Source of the DNA: Pseudoflavonifractor capillosus
GTDB taxonomy: Bacteria; Bacillota; Clostridia; Oscillospirales; Oscillospiraceae
Length of the DNA: 40,948 nucleotides
Reading direction: 5' to 3'
NCBI RefSeq assembly: GCF_016902575.1
Contig: NZ_JACSNZ010000015.1
Location: forward strand, 1-40,948
A program made the position numbers and the translations under genes. Of the stretch, positions 7,092 through 15,612 are shown in pieces. Below the pieces are notes generated by a model, which saw only the letters and a program-made list of their open reading frames with translations, was not told the DNA's origin and did not search any database. Numbering within the stretch: the first letter of the stretch is position 1; every line of letters begins with the position of its first letter.

Positions 7092-8021
7092 ATGCAAAAA
7101 AATTCATTGGGGGATACCCTGCGAGAACTACGCAAGCAAAAAGGGCTTTCACAGGAGGACCTAGCCGAGGGAATCTGCTCCCCGGTGTCTATCTCACGCA
7201 TTGAAAACGGAAACCAAATCCCCTCTCAACCAGTATTGGAGGCACTGCTGGAAAAACTGGGCACTGGGCTTTATCAAATTTGCAACGTCTACTACCGCAG
7301 TGAGCAGCAGCAGGCTTTTGAGGAAAAAGCCCAGACAATCATCAATCTGGGAGACGAGGAAAACATGGACCAGGCCTGGAAGGAACTGCAGTGGCTGCAG
7401 CAAGCCTGCCCCGACGATACTCGCAGCCGACAACTTTGCTGGTTGGTGGAGGCCACGCTGCGGCTGCAATGCTACGACACGGATCCGGAGAACTATCCTC
7501 TTGAGGAAACCATGGAGCTGGCCCAAAAGGCGCTGGCCCTGACCCGCCCCAACTTCGACTACGAAAACTTCCCCAGCTCCGTGCTGACCATCTTCGAGGT
7601 GGATCTGCTCCATATCATAGTAGCCATTTGGGCAGGCATGGACCGCAACATGGATGCTTTGCGCCTGGGCGAACGCCTGTATGCATCCCTGAAAAGGCAC
7701 GAAAGTGATGTGGTTAGTTATGAACGAGCCAAGATCAATGTGGTGCGGAACCTGGGCGCTATTTTGGCCAAAATGAAGATGTACCAAGATGCGCTACAAT
7801 ACATCGATGAGGCAGAGGCCTTGAGTCTGAAGAACGACGAGCACAGTCTATTGGTGATGATCGAATTGACCCGGGCTGAAATTTACTGTCTGATAGACCG
7901 CAAAGAGGAGTGCGCCGATATTTTGAAAACGTTAGCAGCCTATACGGCATTGACAAAGCAAAAAACATATCTTTTGTCGATTCAACGCTTTGCTCGCGAC
8001 AAACTGGGCCTTGACTTGTAA
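7092..8021 (+). CDS. Rgg/MutR/PlcR-like regulator (HTH plus TPR-like helices)
   Basis: A 309-residue protein: an N-terminal XRE helix-turn-helix (residues ~7-60, with the KGLSQEDLAEGICSPVSISRIENG pattern split across both helices) and a C-terminal all-helical region of TPR type. This architecture is shared with the RRNPP family, whose members are switched by small peptides. The frame is open from a TTG at 7056, but ATG 7092 is preferred because GAGAGG lies 8 nt before it. The gene ends in an AT-rich hairpin and is followed by an ABC exporter gene it may control. No clear pheromone gene was found nearby. Confidence 0.78.
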   Translation: MQKNSLGDTLRELRKQKGLSQEDLAEGICSPVSISRIENGNQIPSQPVLEALLEKLGTGLYQICNVYYRSEQQQAFEEKAQTIINLGDEENMDQAWKELQWLQQACPDDTRSRQLCWLVEATLRLQCYDTDPENYPLEETMELAQKALALTRPNFDYENFPSSVLTIFEVDLLHIIVAIWAGMDRNMDALRLGERLYASLKRHESDVVSYERAKINVVRNLGAILAKMKMYQDALQYIDEAEALSLKNDEHSLLVMIELTRAEIYCLIDRKEECADILKTLAAYTALTKQKTYLLSIQRFARDKLGLDL

Positions 8022-8053
8022 AAAAATACTGCTTAACAAATGATGTTATATGG

Positions 8054-8107
8054 CCATAACAAATTGTGTAGGTTCATTCTATACACGGTTTGTTATGGTC
8101 TTTTTCT
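8054..8107 (+). terminator. AT-rich inverted repeat with T tract (terminator or operator)
   Basis: 8054-8070 (CCATAACAAATTGTGTA) pairs with 8082-8098 (TACACGGTTTGTTATGG), 15 of 17 bases, and TCTTTTTCT follows. It could end the regulator mRNA. Its symmetry and its place upstream of the ABC gene also make it a candidate regulator-binding site. Confidence 0.6.
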
Positions 8108-8178
8108 GGTTTTGAGGTAAAATGCATCCAGAGATTTTGAAAAGGACGCAAACCATCTAAAAACTAGGAGGAATGACC

Positions 8179-9795
8179 ATGAGAGGATATATTTTTCAAA
8201 AAAACAAGCTGCTCACCGCCGCCATGGCAGTGGTGACCGCCATGCATACAGCAGCACAGGCGATGGTGGCCCTGATGATCAGCCGGATCATCGACACCAT
8301 CAACGAGATCATTTTCACTGGAAACACCGGCCTAATGGCCAATAGTGCAATCCTTTGTGTCGTGTTTGCACTGTTTGTCGGTGTGGTAGTGTTTGCCTCC
8401 ATGTATATCCAAGGCCTTTGGATCAAAAAAATCATGCTGCATCTAAAAAACTCCTTGTTCCACGGTATGCTGCACCAGCCCATGGCCATCCACCAAAACC
8501 GCAGCAGCGCCGAGGACCTGACCCTGCTGACCCAGTCTATGGGAACCTTTGAGGAAAACTATCTGAAAAACAGCATCAAGATTTTCGAATCAGCCCTGAG
8601 CATTGTAATGGCGGTAGTGCTGCTGTTTACCATCAACCCCCTGGTAGCAGTCATATCCATCGTGGCCATGTGCATTCCCACACTGCTGCCTCAGCTGTTC
8701 GGTCAAAAAATGGCCCGCCGTCAGGAGGAGGTTGTAAAGCAGACCACCAATTATACCAAAAAAGTGAAGGATTCCCTGACCGGCTACGAGGTGCTGAAAA
8801 CATATCATGCAGAGCCGCAGAACGAGGCCATCTGCCGAGACCAAGCCGACGCCATGGAGATCAGCAAGTTGAAAATGACCGCAACCAACGCCATGGTGTA
8901 TAGCGTGGCCAATATTTCCTCGGTAATGGTACAGCTCTTCATTATGCTGCTGGCGGGTATATTCGCAGTGCGCGGTCTGATCTCTCTGGGAAATATCTTA
9001 GCCGTGGTAAATCTCACTAGCATGGTTGTGTCCCCCGCCTTCGAGATTTCGGGGCAGATTACGCAGCTGAAGTCTACCCAGCCCATTGTAAACCAGATGC
9101 TGACCCTGTTAAACACCTCTGATGCCCCCACCATCAGAACTGAGGTCAAACGAAGCATCGTTCTAGACAATGTGACGTTTTCTTATGCAGACACCCCCGT
9201 GCTGACCCACGCCAGCACCAAGTTCGAGCGGGGCAAAAAGTATGCCATTGTGGGCAAAAGCGGTAGTGGCAAAAGCACCCTGTTAAAGCTGCTGGCTGGC
9301 TACTATAACAGCTTTGACGGCAAAATTCTTGTGGACGACCGGATCGGTGTACAGTGCGACTGCGCCGTCATTCATCAAAACGTGTTCCTGTTTGACGACA
9401 CCATCCGCAACAATATCACTCTGCATGGCGATTACACCGATATCCAAGTGCAGGCCGCCGTCCACGCAGCAGGTCTGGACGAAGTGGTGGCCAACTTGCC
9501 AGAGGGGCTGGAGACAAGCGTTTTGGAAAACGGAGCCCGCTTCTCTGGCGGCGAACGGCAACGCATTGCCATAGCCCGGGCTCTGCTGCACAAAAAGTCC
9601 CTGCTTCTGGTGGACGAAGCCACATCCGCCCTGGACGCCGAGAATGCGGCGAAAATCGAAGATAGCATCCTGAGCCTGCAGGGAATCACCTGCATTGCCG
9701 TAACTCACAAAACCGATCAACAAAGCTTGGCTCGATACGATCAAGTTTTGCGGATGGAAAGCGGTATGCTGTCCCCCGAAGGAAAGATTTTCTGA
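8179..9795 (+). CDS. ABC exporter half-transporter (membrane domain plus ATPase)
   Basis: A 538-residue protein. Residues ~1-310 are a six-helix exporter membrane domain and the C-terminal ~220 residues an ATPase with Walker A GKSGSGKST, Q-loop HQNVFLFDD, signature FSGGERQ and Walker B LLLVDEATSALD. It lacks a C39 peptidase domain. Two ATGs are close together; ATG 8179 is favoured because AGGAGG (8166-8171) would be only 1 nt from ATG 8173 but 7 nt from 8179. It probably works as a homodimer exporting a peptide, lipid or drug. Its place after an Rgg-like regulator suggests peptide-linked control, but no bacteriocin or leader peptide gene is visible. Confidence 0.88.
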   Translation: MRGYIFQKNKLLTAAMAVVTAMHTAAQAMVALMISRIIDTINEIIFTGNTGLMANSAILCVVFALFVGVVVFASMYIQGLWIKKIMLHLKNSLFHGMLHQPMAIHQNRSSAEDLTLLTQSMGTFEENYLKNSIKIFESALSIVMAVVLLFTINPLVAVISIVAMCIPTLLPQLFGQKMARRQEEVVKQTTNYTKKVKDSLTGYEVLKTYHAEPQNEAICRDQADAMEISKLKMTATNAMVYSVANISSVMVQLFIMLLAGIFAVRGLISLGNILAVVNLTSMVVSPAFEISGQITQLKSTQPIVNQMLTLLNTSDAPTIRTEVKRSIVLDNVTFSYADTPVLTHASTKFERGKKYAIVGKSGSGKSTLLKLLAGYYNSFDGKILVDDRIGVQCDCAVIHQNVFLFDDTIRNNITLHGDYTDIQVQAAVHAAGLDEVVANLPEGLETSVLENGARFSGGERQRIAIARALLHKKSLLLVDEATSALDAENAAKIEDSILSLQGITCIAVTHKTDQQSLARYDQVLRMESGMLSPEGKIF

Positions 9796-9923
9796 AGGAA
9801 CCCTTTTTCGTATTTGATGACTTGAGAGATGCTTTTTATGAGGCACAGAACTGGAAGCCCCCTATTCATCCTGAGCCAGTTCATAGCCATAGGTAGGAAC
9901 GTCGCTCTCCAGTTCAAACACCT
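9796..9923. other. Intergenic stretch with a possible gene remnant on the minus strand
   Basis: On the minus strand 9921-9862 reads as 19 codons plus stop with a sensible-looking C-terminus (...DVPTYGYELAQDE). It is opened by a GTG just after an in-frame TAG and lacks any ribosome site. It may be the tail of a lost gene, cut off by the hairpin at 9924-9972. I do not recognise it. Confidence 0.25.
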
Positions 9924-9972
9924 AAAAAGTGCGCAGGAGAGGGGAATTTTTCCCCTCTCCTGCGCACTTTTT
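9924..9972. terminator. Long bidirectional terminator
   Basis: A perfect 21-bp stem, 9924-9944 with 9952-9972, with A and T runs at its ends. It sits between the convergent ABC exporter gene (plus) and the small membrane protein gene (minus), whose stop codon overlaps it. Confidence 0.9.
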
Positions 9973-10141
9973 ACATCTTCAAGACCCCGGAGAGATTCTC
10001 CATGGCATCTCCCGCCATCTTGGCAGCCTTGCCAGCTGCTTTCTGCACCTTGCTCTTTTTCTTAGGGCTCAGAGCCATCCCCACCATACCGCCAGCCAGC
10101 ATACTCAGACCAGCCACAGGGATCATCATACTCATCTTCAT
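9971..10141 (-). CDS. Small membrane protein, 56 residues
   Basis: A short gene with a strong ribosome site (AAGGAGG about 7 nt before ATG 10141). The first ~22 residues are hydrophobic and Met/Gly-rich (MMIPVAGLSMLAGGMVGMAL). The rest is lysine-rich and amphipathic (KKKSKVQKAAGKAAKMAGDA), resembling YtxH-like small membrane proteins in pattern. The stop falls within the terminator. It follows the exonuclease III gene with an 88-nt gap and may be cotranscribed. Function unknown. Confidence 0.65.
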   Translation of the reverse strand: MKMSMMIPVAGLSMLAGGMVGMALSPKKKSKVQKAAGKAAKMAGDAMENLSGVLKM

Positions 10142-10229
10142 CGCACAATTCCTCCTTTGCTTTGGGTCTGCTCTAGTTTGCCCAAAGCAAGGAATTTCTC
10201 TATGCCACTTTCTTCTTAATTGGAATTTT

Positions 10230-10985
10230 TTATATTTCAAGTTCCAGCGACACCGGGCAGTGGTCGCTGCCATAGATATCTGAGTGGATGAATGCCCCAC
10301 GCACATGCTCTGCCAAGCGCTGAGACACCACAAAGTAGTCAATACGCCACCCCGCATTGTTGGCCCGGGCGTTAAACCGATAGCTCCACCAGGAGTATGC
10401 CCCAGTGACGTCAGGGTACAGGTAGCGGAAGGTGTCCACAAATCCGTTTTCCAGCAGCAGCCCAAACTGCTCCCGCTCCTGATCGGAGAAGCCCGCCTTT
10501 CCCCGGTTGGGACCGGGATTTTTTAAGTCTATCTCCTGGTGGGCCACGTTCAAGTCTCCACAGTAGATCACCGGCTTCTTCTTATCCAGTTCCATCAGGT
10601 AGGCTCGCAGATCCCGCTCCCACTCCATGCGGTAATCAATGCGGGCCAACTCGTTCTGGGCGTTGGGTGTGTAGCAGTTAACCAGATAGAATGCCGGGTA
10701 CTCCAGGGTGATGAGCCGCCCCTCATGGTCGTGGGGCTCAAGCCCCATGCCATAGCACACCGAAAGCGGCTTGTGCCGGGTAAAGATGGCGGTGCCGGAA
10801 TAGCCCTTTTTCTCAGCGGAGTTCCAAAACTCCTCATACCCAGGCAGCTCAACCTGAGCCTGCCCCTGCTCCATCTTGGTCTCCTGGAGACAGATAAAAT
10901 CCGCATCTAACCCCAGCATAGACTCCTCAAAGCCTTTTTTCAAGCAAGCCCGCAGGCCATTGACATTCCATGAGACAAATTTCAT
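10230..10985 (-). CDS. xth: Exodeoxyribonuclease III (AP endonuclease family)
   Basis: A 251-residue protein of the exonuclease-endonuclease-phosphatase fold. Visible motifs in order: SWNVNGLRA (N-terminal metal-site Asn), CLQETK (catalytic Glu), CYTPN, YCGDLNVAHQEIDL (Asp/Asn pair), WRIDYFVVS and the final GSDHCPVSLEL catalytic Asp-His. It repairs abasic sites and trims 3' ends of DNA. The reading frame extends 29 codons upstream, but ATG 10985 is the start: AAGGAG precedes it, it begins the family's MKFVSWNVNG, and it overlaps the stop of the upstream gene as ATGA, implying coupled translation. Confidence 0.95.
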   Translation of the reverse strand: MKFVSWNVNGLRACLKKGFEESMLGLDADFICLQETKMEQGQAQVELPGYEEFWNSAEKKGYSGTAIFTRHKPLSVCYGMGLEPHDHEGRLITLEYPAFYLVNCYTPNAQNELARIDYRMEWERDLRAYLMELDKKKPVIYCGDLNVAHQEIDLKNPGPNRGKAGFSDQEREQFGLLLENGFVDTFRYLYPDVTGAYSWWSYRFNARANNAGWRIDYFVVSQRLAEHVRGAFIHSDIYGSDHCPVSLELEI

Positions 10986-12337
10986 GCCGTTGTTTCTCCT
11001 TTTCTTCTGCAAAGGTTCACCAGATGGATGACGCACAACACAAGGGCCACCGCCATAGCGGCAGTCTCCCAAAACATCACCAGGTAGCCTCCAGATAAAT
11101 ATACAATGCAGTTATACTTCAAACGCAAATAGACACAGTAGCTGGCCAAAGACGAGGCACACACCAGCACCGCCACCGGAATTCTCCGAACATTGGACAC
11201 GGCCCAGCACACCGCCAATACATCCGCCAAGTAGAAGTAGCGCTCGTGCATATGGGGCAGCAAAAACGGAATCCCCACCACCAGCACCATGGCAATGGTC
11301 ATGGCCAGCTGATTGTCCATATGCTTGACATTCCATGCTCCCACAAACAGCATAGCAAAGGCCAGGAGTGCTGCGGCGAAGATCCCCACCGTAGCCAGCA
11401 TTTCCGGGTCATACACGGCATTGGAAGGCAGAAACTGATAGATGGATGGTGCGTTCAGGGTCAACCGATTATTGTCCCCCATCTGCCCCAGATAGACGCT
11501 CAAAATATCCACCAGAGGCTTTCCCACCAGCAGAGCAGGCACCGTGGTGAGGGCATACACCCCGGGGAAGACAAACAACTCCCGGAACTTTACCCGTCCT
11601 GCCAGCCACATCACTCCCCAAAGGGGCATAATAAACACTGTCTGGAGCTTGAAAGAAAACGCCAAAGCCACCCACACCAGGGACCACTTGTTCCGCCCCT
11701 CCAGCAAACAGGCCACCGCATGAACGATCAGTGCCCCATAAATGGCGTCGCACTGGGCCCAGTAGCTTCCGTTGAGTACCACCGTGGGTACAAAAAGCAG
11801 CACACCAAAGGTGATTAGGGGAAGTATCGTGTTTCCTTGTTCCTTGGTCAACACCCGCACCAAACGAAATCCGCCCCATGCCAAGATCACATCCAGGAGA
11901 ATGGAAAACAGCTTATACAGATATAAGTTGGGGACATCTAGATAAGAGATCAGGGCAATAAAATAAAGATAGGGCACATTGTAGTTGCCCACGGGCTGGG
12001 CAATGGCTGCGAATCCGCCTCCGTCCCGAATGGTCTCATACCACGGTCCCAGAAACATCTGATAGTCCCCGCTCTCATAGTCCAGCAACAGGCAGCGCAG
12101 CAACATGGCCGCGGTCAAAGGCAGCAGCATCACCAGAACCTGCCCAGGTGAAACACCTTCTCTGTGCAGCAGCAGTCCTCCCAGGCCAGCCACCAGCAGC
12201 AATATCACGGCTACCCACACATGATGAACCACAGTTCCCTGGCGAAGCTGCAGGGCTGCTGCCACGGTGCCCCCCATGCAAATCAGGGAGATAATTCCGC
12301 ACGTTTTTTCATACCATCTCAGCTTTGCCCAGCTCAT
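10982..12337 (-). CDS. Polytopic membrane protein, GT-C-type glycosyltransferase-like
   Basis: A 451-residue protein with about 11-12 membrane segments. An early extracytoplasmic loop after the second or third helix holds acidic residues (DYESGDYQMFLGPWYETIRDGGGF), the position of the catalytic Asp in GT-C enzymes such as PMT/ArnT-like mannosyltransferases. Later loops have PSIYQFLPSNAVYDPEM and the motif PFLLPHMHERYFYLAD, common in polyprenyl-phosphate-sugar-using transferases. It probably moves a sugar from a lipid carrier to a cell-surface acceptor; donor and acceptor unknown. AGGAG lies 7 nt before ATG 12337, a sigma-A promoter is at 12374-12403, and its stop overlaps the exonuclease III start. 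Confidence 0.72.
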   Translation of the reverse strand: MSWAKLRWYEKTCGIISLICMGGTVAAALQLRQGTVVHHVWVAVILLLVAGLGGLLLHREGVSPGQVLVMLLPLTAAMLLRCLLLDYESGDYQMFLGPWYETIRDGGGFAAIAQPVGNYNVPYLYFIALISYLDVPNLYLYKLFSILLDVILAWGGFRLVRVLTKEQGNTILPLITFGVLLFVPTVVLNGSYWAQCDAIYGALIVHAVACLLEGRNKWSLVWVALAFSFKLQTVFIMPLWGVMWLAGRVKFRELFVFPGVYALTTVPALLVGKPLVDILSVYLGQMGDNNRLTLNAPSIYQFLPSNAVYDPEMLATVGIFAAALLAFAMLFVGAWNVKHMDNQLAMTIAMVLVVGIPFLLPHMHERYFYLADVLAVCWAVSNVRRIPVAVLVCASSLASYCVYLRLKYNCIVYLSGGYLVMFWETAAMAVALVLCVIHLVNLCRRKGETTA

Positions 12338-12373
12338 GCTGATCTCCTGCCTTCCAATTCGTCTATTGGGAGT

Positions 12374-12403
12374 ATTCTACCACGCCCCCCGTTGCTATTT
12401 CAA
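12374..12403 (-). promoter_or_regulatory. Promoter of the GT-C-like / exonuclease III operon
   Basis: Minus strand TTGAAA (12403-12398), 18 bp, TAGAAT (12379-12374). The rest of the divergent region up to 12572 shows no gene I can support. Confidence 0.7.
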
Positions 12404-12572
12404 CCGCATTCTTTCCCGGGAACGGTGTACTTCTCCCATGTCTGCGGCATAGCCCCTGTCAGCTCAGATGATTTCATGGTAATATCCCACAGACCACAGT
12501 GGCCCAGCCGTTGTAGTCTGTTATTTTGTGATGAATTTTGCCATAACTCCCCGTTATTGCAAGAACTTGGTA

Positions 12573-12601
12573 TTGAAATCAACATTCTATTTATATATAA
12601 T
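12573..12601 (+). promoter_or_regulatory. Promoter of the activase/dehydratase operon
   Basis: TTGAAA (12573-12578), 17 bp, TATAAT (12596-12601): a near-consensus sigma-A promoter about 40 nt before the start codon. Confidence 0.85.
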
Positions 12602-12642
12602 AGGTGTACTGCCTAATTATATGTATTCAGGAAGGTGCCATT

Positions 12643-15582
12643 ATGAATTTGCGAGTCGGCATTGATATTGGCTCCACCACCGTCAAAGTGGTGGTGCTGG
12701 ACGAACAAAACCAAGTTTTATTCCGCTCCTATGAGCGGCATTATTCCAAAACCCGGGAACGGGCCTGTGAGACCCTGCACTCCATTGAAGATATGCTCCG
12801 GGGCAAAGAAGTCAAATTGGTGATTACCGGCTCTGCCGGTCTGGGCGTGGCAAAGGCTGCCGGTCTGGACTTTGTCCAGGAAGTGTATGCCACCGCCGCT
12901 GCGGTCAACACCTACATTCCCGACACCGACGCCGTCATCGAGCTGGGCGGCGAGGACGCCAAGATCATCTTCTTCGGCGGCGCTCTGGAGGAGCGGATGA
13001 ACGGCTCCTGTGCCGGCGGCACCGGCGCTTTTATCGACCAGATGGCCACACTGATGAACGTCACCGTCAACGAGTTGGACGACCTGTCCCTCAAGCACGA
13101 AAAGATCTACCCCATTGCCTCCCGATGCGGTGTGTTTGCCAAGTCCGACATCCAGCCCATCCTGAACCAGGGTGGACGCAAGGAGGACGTGGCCGCCTCC
13201 ATCTTCCAGGCCGTGGTGGATCAGACCGTGGCAGGCCTGACCCAGGGCCGTGAGCTGAAGGGCAAGATCGTCTTTTTGGGCGGACCCCTCACCTTCTTGC
13301 AGGGGCTGCGGGCCCGGTTCGTGGAGACCCTCCAACTGGATGCAGAGCACGCCATCTTCCCCAAGGACGGCGACTGCTTTGCCGCCATGGGCGCTGCCCT
13401 GTGCTCGGAGGAGTACACCGCCCGGCCCTTTGAGGAGCTTTTGAAGCTGCTGGAGGAGAGCCGAGACGCCACCACCGTGGTGGACACCATGCCTCCCCTC
13501 TTCTCCTCTCAGGAAGAGTACGATGCCTTTGTAGCCCGCCACAATGCCTCCACCCCGCCCCAGCTGGATATCCACACCTACACCGGGGACGCTTACCTGG
13601 GTATTGACGCAGGCTCCACCACCACCAAAATGGCCCTCATTGCCCCCGACGGTGGCCTGCTGTACACCTACTACCATTCCAACCAGGGCAACCCTGTCTC
13701 CGTGGTGCTGCCCCAGCTCAAAGAGATCTACCAGCTGTGCGGGGATCGCATCACCATCAAGGGCTCTGCCGTCACCGGTTATGGCGAGGATTTGATCAAA
13801 AATGCCTTCAGCTGCGACTTAGGCCTGGTGGAGACGGTGGCCCACTACCGTGCCGCCGCCCACTTCAACCCTGACGTGGACTTCATCATCGACATCGGCG
13901 GCCAGGACATGAAGTGCTTCAAGATCCGCAACGGCGCCGTGGACTCCATTATGCTCAACGAGGCCTGCTCCTCCGGCTGTGGTTCCTTCATTGAGACCTT
14001 TGCTAAGGCTCTGGGCTACTCCATTGCCGACTTTGCCAAGATGGGCCTGTTTGCCGCCCATCCGGTGAATCTTGGCTCCCGGTGCACCGTGTTTATGAAC
14101 TCCTCGGTGAAACAGGCCCAGAAGGATGGGGCCAGCGTGGAGGATATCTCTGCCGGTCTGTCCATTTCCATCGTGAAAAACGCCGTGTATAAGGTCATCC
14201 GTGCCGCCAGCGCCGACGACTTGGGCAAGCACATCGTGGTACAGGGCGGCACCTTCTACAACGACGCCGTGCTGCGGGCCTTTGAGCAGGAATTGAATCG
14301 AGACGTGACTCGTCCCACCATCTCCGGTATCATGGGCGCCTTCGGCGCCGCTCTGGCCGCCCGTAACCTGCACCTGGATAAGTCCAGCCTGCTGGGCCCC
14401 GAGGCCCTGAAAGACTTTGTGCACACCGCCAAGCCGGTGACCTGCAACCTGTGCACCAACCACTGCGCCCTCACCGTCAACACCTTCGACGGCGGCCGTC
14501 GCTTCATCTCCGGCAACCGCTGCTCTCGCCCCCTGGGCAAGGAGAAGGTGGAACTGCCCGATCTGTACAACTACAAGTATCGCAAGCTTCGCTCCATGGA
14601 GGGTAAAGGCTTTGGCAACGGCTCCCGTGGCCGCATCGGCATTCCCTTCGGGCTGAATATGTATGAGAACCTGCCCTTCTGGTTTGAGCTGTTTACCCGT
14701 TTGAACTTTGAGGTGGTGCTCTCCCCCGAGTCCTCCCGTAAACTGTACATCAAGGGCCAGCGCACCATCCCTTCGGATACGGTGTGCTACCCTGCCAAGC
14801 TCCTCCACGGCCATGTCCAGGCCCTGGTGGAGAAAGGGGTGGATGCCATCTTCTATCCCTGCATGTCCTATAACTTCGATGAGAAGACCTCGGACAACAA
14901 CTATAACTGTCCCGTGGTGGCCTATTATCCCGAGCTGTTGGCCGCCAATGTGCCCGATCTGAAAAAGACCCGGTTCCTCTATCCCTACGCCGGTCTGCAC
15001 CGTCCCCGTGATTACGAGCGTATCGGCTCCCAGTGGTTCTCCGATACTTTCGGGATTCCCCGCCGGGAAGTGGTGCACGCCATCCGGGCCGCCTACCAGG
15101 CCTATGACCTATACAAGCAGGAACTGCGGGCTGTGGGCCAATCTTATATCGACCAGGCCCGGGCTGAAGGCCGCCCCATCATCGTCATGGCAGGCCGCCC
15201 CTACCACATTGACCCGGAAATCAACCACGGCATCAACGACCTCATCACCTCCTTCGGCTTTGTGCTGGTCAGTGAGGATGCTGTGGCCTTCCACGAGGAC
15301 TATGCACCCCGGAAGGTGCTCAACCAGTGGACATTCCAGTCCCGTATGTACAACGCCGCCCGTTATGTGTGCACCCAGCCGGATATGCAGCTGATCCAGC
15401 TGGTGAGCTTCGGCTGCGGCACCGACGCCATCACTGGCGACGAGGTGCGCTCCATTCTCGAGCAGGGCGGCAAGCTCTATACCCAGTTGAAAATCGACGA
15501 CATCAGCAACCTGGGCGCTGTGCGCATCCGTGTGCGCTCCCTTATGGCCGCCATGGACGAACGCAGCCAGGACAAAAACTGA
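12643..15582 (+). CDS. 2-hydroxyacyl-CoA dehydratase activase-like protein, tandem ASKHA domains plus DUF2229
   Basis: A 979-residue protein. Domain 1 (~4-255) and domain 2 (~318-575) are both BadF/BadG/HgdC-type ATPases with phosphate-loop motifs GIDIGSTTVK and GIDAGSTTTK. Each has the two Cys motifs that hold a bridging [4Fe-4S] cluster in activases (C123 and C162; C442/C446 and C481). A C-x2-C-x3-C...C set at 601/604/608/627 follows, then a DUF2229-like region to the end. Known activases pass one electron to a 2-hydroxyacyl-CoA dehydratase at the cost of ATP. The frame opens at 12604, but ATG 12643 has AGGAAGG 7 nt before it. The next gene supplies a dehydratase-like partner. Confidence 0.9.
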   Translation: MNLRVGIDIGSTTVKVVVLDEQNQVLFRSYERHYSKTRERACETLHSIEDMLRGKEVKLVITGSAGLGVAKAAGLDFVQEVYATAAAVNTYIPDTDAVIELGGEDAKIIFFGGALEERMNGSCAGGTGAFIDQMATLMNVTVNELDDLSLKHEKIYPIASRCGVFAKSDIQPILNQGGRKEDVAASIFQAVVDQTVAGLTQGRELKGKIVFLGGPLTFLQGLRARFVETLQLDAEHAIFPKDGDCFAAMGAALCSEEYTARPFEELLKLLEESRDATTVVDTMPPLFSSQEEYDAFVARHNASTPPQLDIHTYTGDAYLGIDAGSTTTKMALIAPDGGLLYTYYHSNQGNPVSVVLPQLKEIYQLCGDRITIKGSAVTGYGEDLIKNAFSCDLGLVETVAHYRAAAHFNPDVDFIIDIGGQDMKCFKIRNGAVDSIMLNEACSSGCGSFIETFAKALGYSIADFAKMGLFAAHPVNLGSRCTVFMNSSVKQAQKDGASVEDISAGLSISIVKNAVYKVIRAASADDLGKHIVVQGGTFYNDAVLRAFEQELNRDVTRPTISGIMGAFGAALAARNLHLDKSSLLGPEALKDFVHTAKPVTCNLCTNHCALTVNTFDGGRRFISGNRCSRPLGKEKVELPDLYNYKYRKLRSMEGKGFGNGSRGRIGIPFGLNMYENLPFWFELFTRLNFEVVLSPESSRKLYIKGQRTIPSDTVCYPAKLLHGHVQALVEKGVDAIFYPCMSYNFDEKTSDNNYNCPVVAYYPELLAANVPDLKKTRFLYPYAGLHRPRDYERIGSQWFSDTFGIPRREVVHAIRAAYQAYDLYKQELRAVGQSYIDQARAEGRPIIVMAGRPYHIDPEINHGINDLITSFGFVLVSEDAVAFHEDYAPRKVLNQWTFQSRMYNAARYVCTQPDMQLIQLVSFGCGTDAITGDEVRSILEQGGKLYTQLKIDDISNLGAVRIRVRSLMAAMDERSQDKN

Positions 15583-15612
15583 TGTCCCCAGATCTCGAAA
15601 GGAGAAAAAAAC

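Noticed and set aside
12400-12585. A 61-codon minus-strand frame in the divergent promoter region
   Set aside because: No ribosome site and it overlaps both divergent promoters; composition gives no sign of a real protein.
13819-15078. Long minus-strand open frames opposite the activase and dehydratase-like genes
   Set aside because: Same shadow effect; the plus-strand proteins have clear motifs in place.
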